Source: RPQK01 sp041946865
Lineage (GTDB): Bacteria; Acidobacteriota; UBA6911; RPQK01
Length of the DNA: 16,382 nt
Reading direction: 5' to 3'
NCBI GenBank assembly: GCA_041946865.1
Contig: JBHGBF010000146.1
Span: forward strand, 1-16,382
Position numbers and translations under genes: made by a program
In this document: one piece after another, positions 15,874 through 16,382 of the stretch
How the letters are laid out: every line of letters starts with the position of its first letter
Numbering within the stretch: the first letter of the stretch is position 1
Notes under the pieces: model-generated
The model's database searches: none
Seen by the model: only the letters and a program-made list of their open reading frames with translations
What the model was told of the DNA's origin: nothing

Positions 15874-15916
15874 AAAAAGCCTGCAGCACCATCGAGCGGC
15901 CCGATCGCCGGGCTGC
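15874..15916 (-). terminator. Weak terminator-like structure after rpsO
   Basis: On the minus strand GCAGCCCG can pair with CGGG and, further on, CTGC, followed by GGCTTTTT. The stems are short and separated by an unpaired segment, so it is at most a partial terminator or attenuator between rpsO and pnp. Confidence 0.25.
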
Positions 15917-15973
15917 GAACCATGTGGCAATTCCAGGGCTGGTGTACGAACTGATTTAGTCAGAGTCCGCCTC

Positions 15974-16243
15974 TTACTTGCGGATTCCCAAGCGGTCGAT
16001 CAGGTCTTTATAGCGGTTGAAATCCGTCTTCTTAAGGTAATCCAGGAGTCGACGACGCTGGCCTACGAGTTTCAAAAGACCACGGCGAGAGTGGTGATCC
16101 TTCTTGTGGGTCTTGAAATGCTCGGTCAGATAGCTGATCCGCTCACTCAGTATGGCCACCTGCACCTCTGGTGAACCCGTATCCGATTCGTGGAGCCGGT
16201 AGTTCGTGATGATTCCGCTCTTGCCTTCCTTCGTCAAAGCCAT
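15974..16243 (-). CDS. rpsO: 30S ribosomal protein S15
   Basis: An 89-residue protein, the usual S15 length. It binds 16S rRNA in the central domain early in 30S assembly. Diagnostic sequence includes TGSPEVQVA (22-30), the rRNA-contacting HHSRRGLLKLVGQRRRLLDY and the C-terminal IRK. The ATG at 16243 is chosen over the longer open frame, which starts at a TTG at 16363 and adds 40 unrelated residues. The ribosome binding site is weak (GGAATAG just upstream). S15 commonly represses its own translation through its mRNA leader; the leader here would be about 30 nt. The stretch 16308-16382 shows no recognisable gene; a frame open from the edge to about 16335 may be the tail of an upstream gene. 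Confidence 0.97.
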   Translation of the reverse strand: MALTKEGKSGIITNYRLHESDTGSPEVQVAILSERISYLTEHFKTHKKDHHSRRGLLKLVGQRRRLLDYLKKTDFNRYKDLIDRLGIRK

Positions 16244-16278
16244 ATCTATTCCGTTCGTCTTAGTTTTTGAAAAAAGAT

Positions 16279-16307
16279 AATCTAACAGAAATAGGGACAA
16301 CAGGCAA
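16279..16307 (-). promoter_or_regulatory. Candidate promoter for rpsO
   Basis: TTGCCT (16302-16307) and TAGATT (16279-16284), each 4 of 6 to the sigma-70 consensus, are separated by exactly 17 bp, with the -10 ending 35 bp before the S15 ATG. The sequence around it is AT-rich compared with the rest of the window. Confidence 0.35.
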
Positions 16308-16382
16308 GCACGGCCCCGGCCGGAAAGTAACCCCTCAGTTTTTTGTTCGGAGTGTGGCAGCAACGAGGAGAGAGGCCGGTGC

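Noticed and set aside
15974..16363. Longer rpsO beginning at 16363
   Set aside because: It would start at TTG and add 40 residues absent from S15, running through the candidate promoter; the ATG at 16243 gives the standard 89 residues.

Overview
This is a roughly 57% GC bacterial chromosome segment, most likely from an Acidobacteriota genome or metagenome bin. The strongest phylum hint is the exported VWA protein at 4212-5129, which reads like the 'VWFA-related acidobacterial' family. The M23 peptidase architecture and the heptamer-type intergenic repeats fit but do not prove it. Nearly all genes are on the minus strand, so the biological reading order runs from high to low coordinates. The only plus-strand gene is the M23 peptidase at 2774-3979.

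Reading from the right edge, the first block is core information processing: rpsO (S15), pnp (polynucleotide phosphorylase), larB (nickel-pincer cofactor synthesis), mutS2, dnaG (primase) and rpoD (primary sigma factor). It ends at a clear intrinsic terminator at 6844-6874. pnp and larB overlap by ATGA. dnaG-rpoD is the familiar half of the macromolecular-synthesis operon, but mutS2 rather than rpsU lies upstream. rpoD appears to start at TTG behind a good ribosome binding site.

The second block (6783 down to 4015) is a CAT-anticodon tRNA (probably Ile2) followed 26 nt later by four tightly packed genes. These are a coiled-coil/C4 zinc-ribbon protein, a DUF1189-like membrane protein, the exported VWA protein and a 66-residue coiled-coil protein. 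The last three are separated by 2 nt or overlap, which suggests a membrane or envelope module of unknown function.

The third block is accessory in character. An AspT/YidE-YbjL type transporter (minus) and a LytM/M23 peptidase (plus) diverge from about 400 bp of mosaic repeats (GGATGAA heptamers and a GC-rich core in both orientations). The peptidase has no signal peptide or membrane anchor: its recognisable sequence starts where the repeats end, so it looks truncated at its 5' end. A small exported protein and a second heptamer array (TCGCTGA) close the left edge.

I found no phage, transposase, CRISPR or defence genes. The best candidates for something undescribed are the composite heptamer/core repeat with its effect on the two flanking genes, the second dispersed CCGCGGAT repeat beside the tRNA and dnaG, and the DUF1189/VWA/coiled-coil module.
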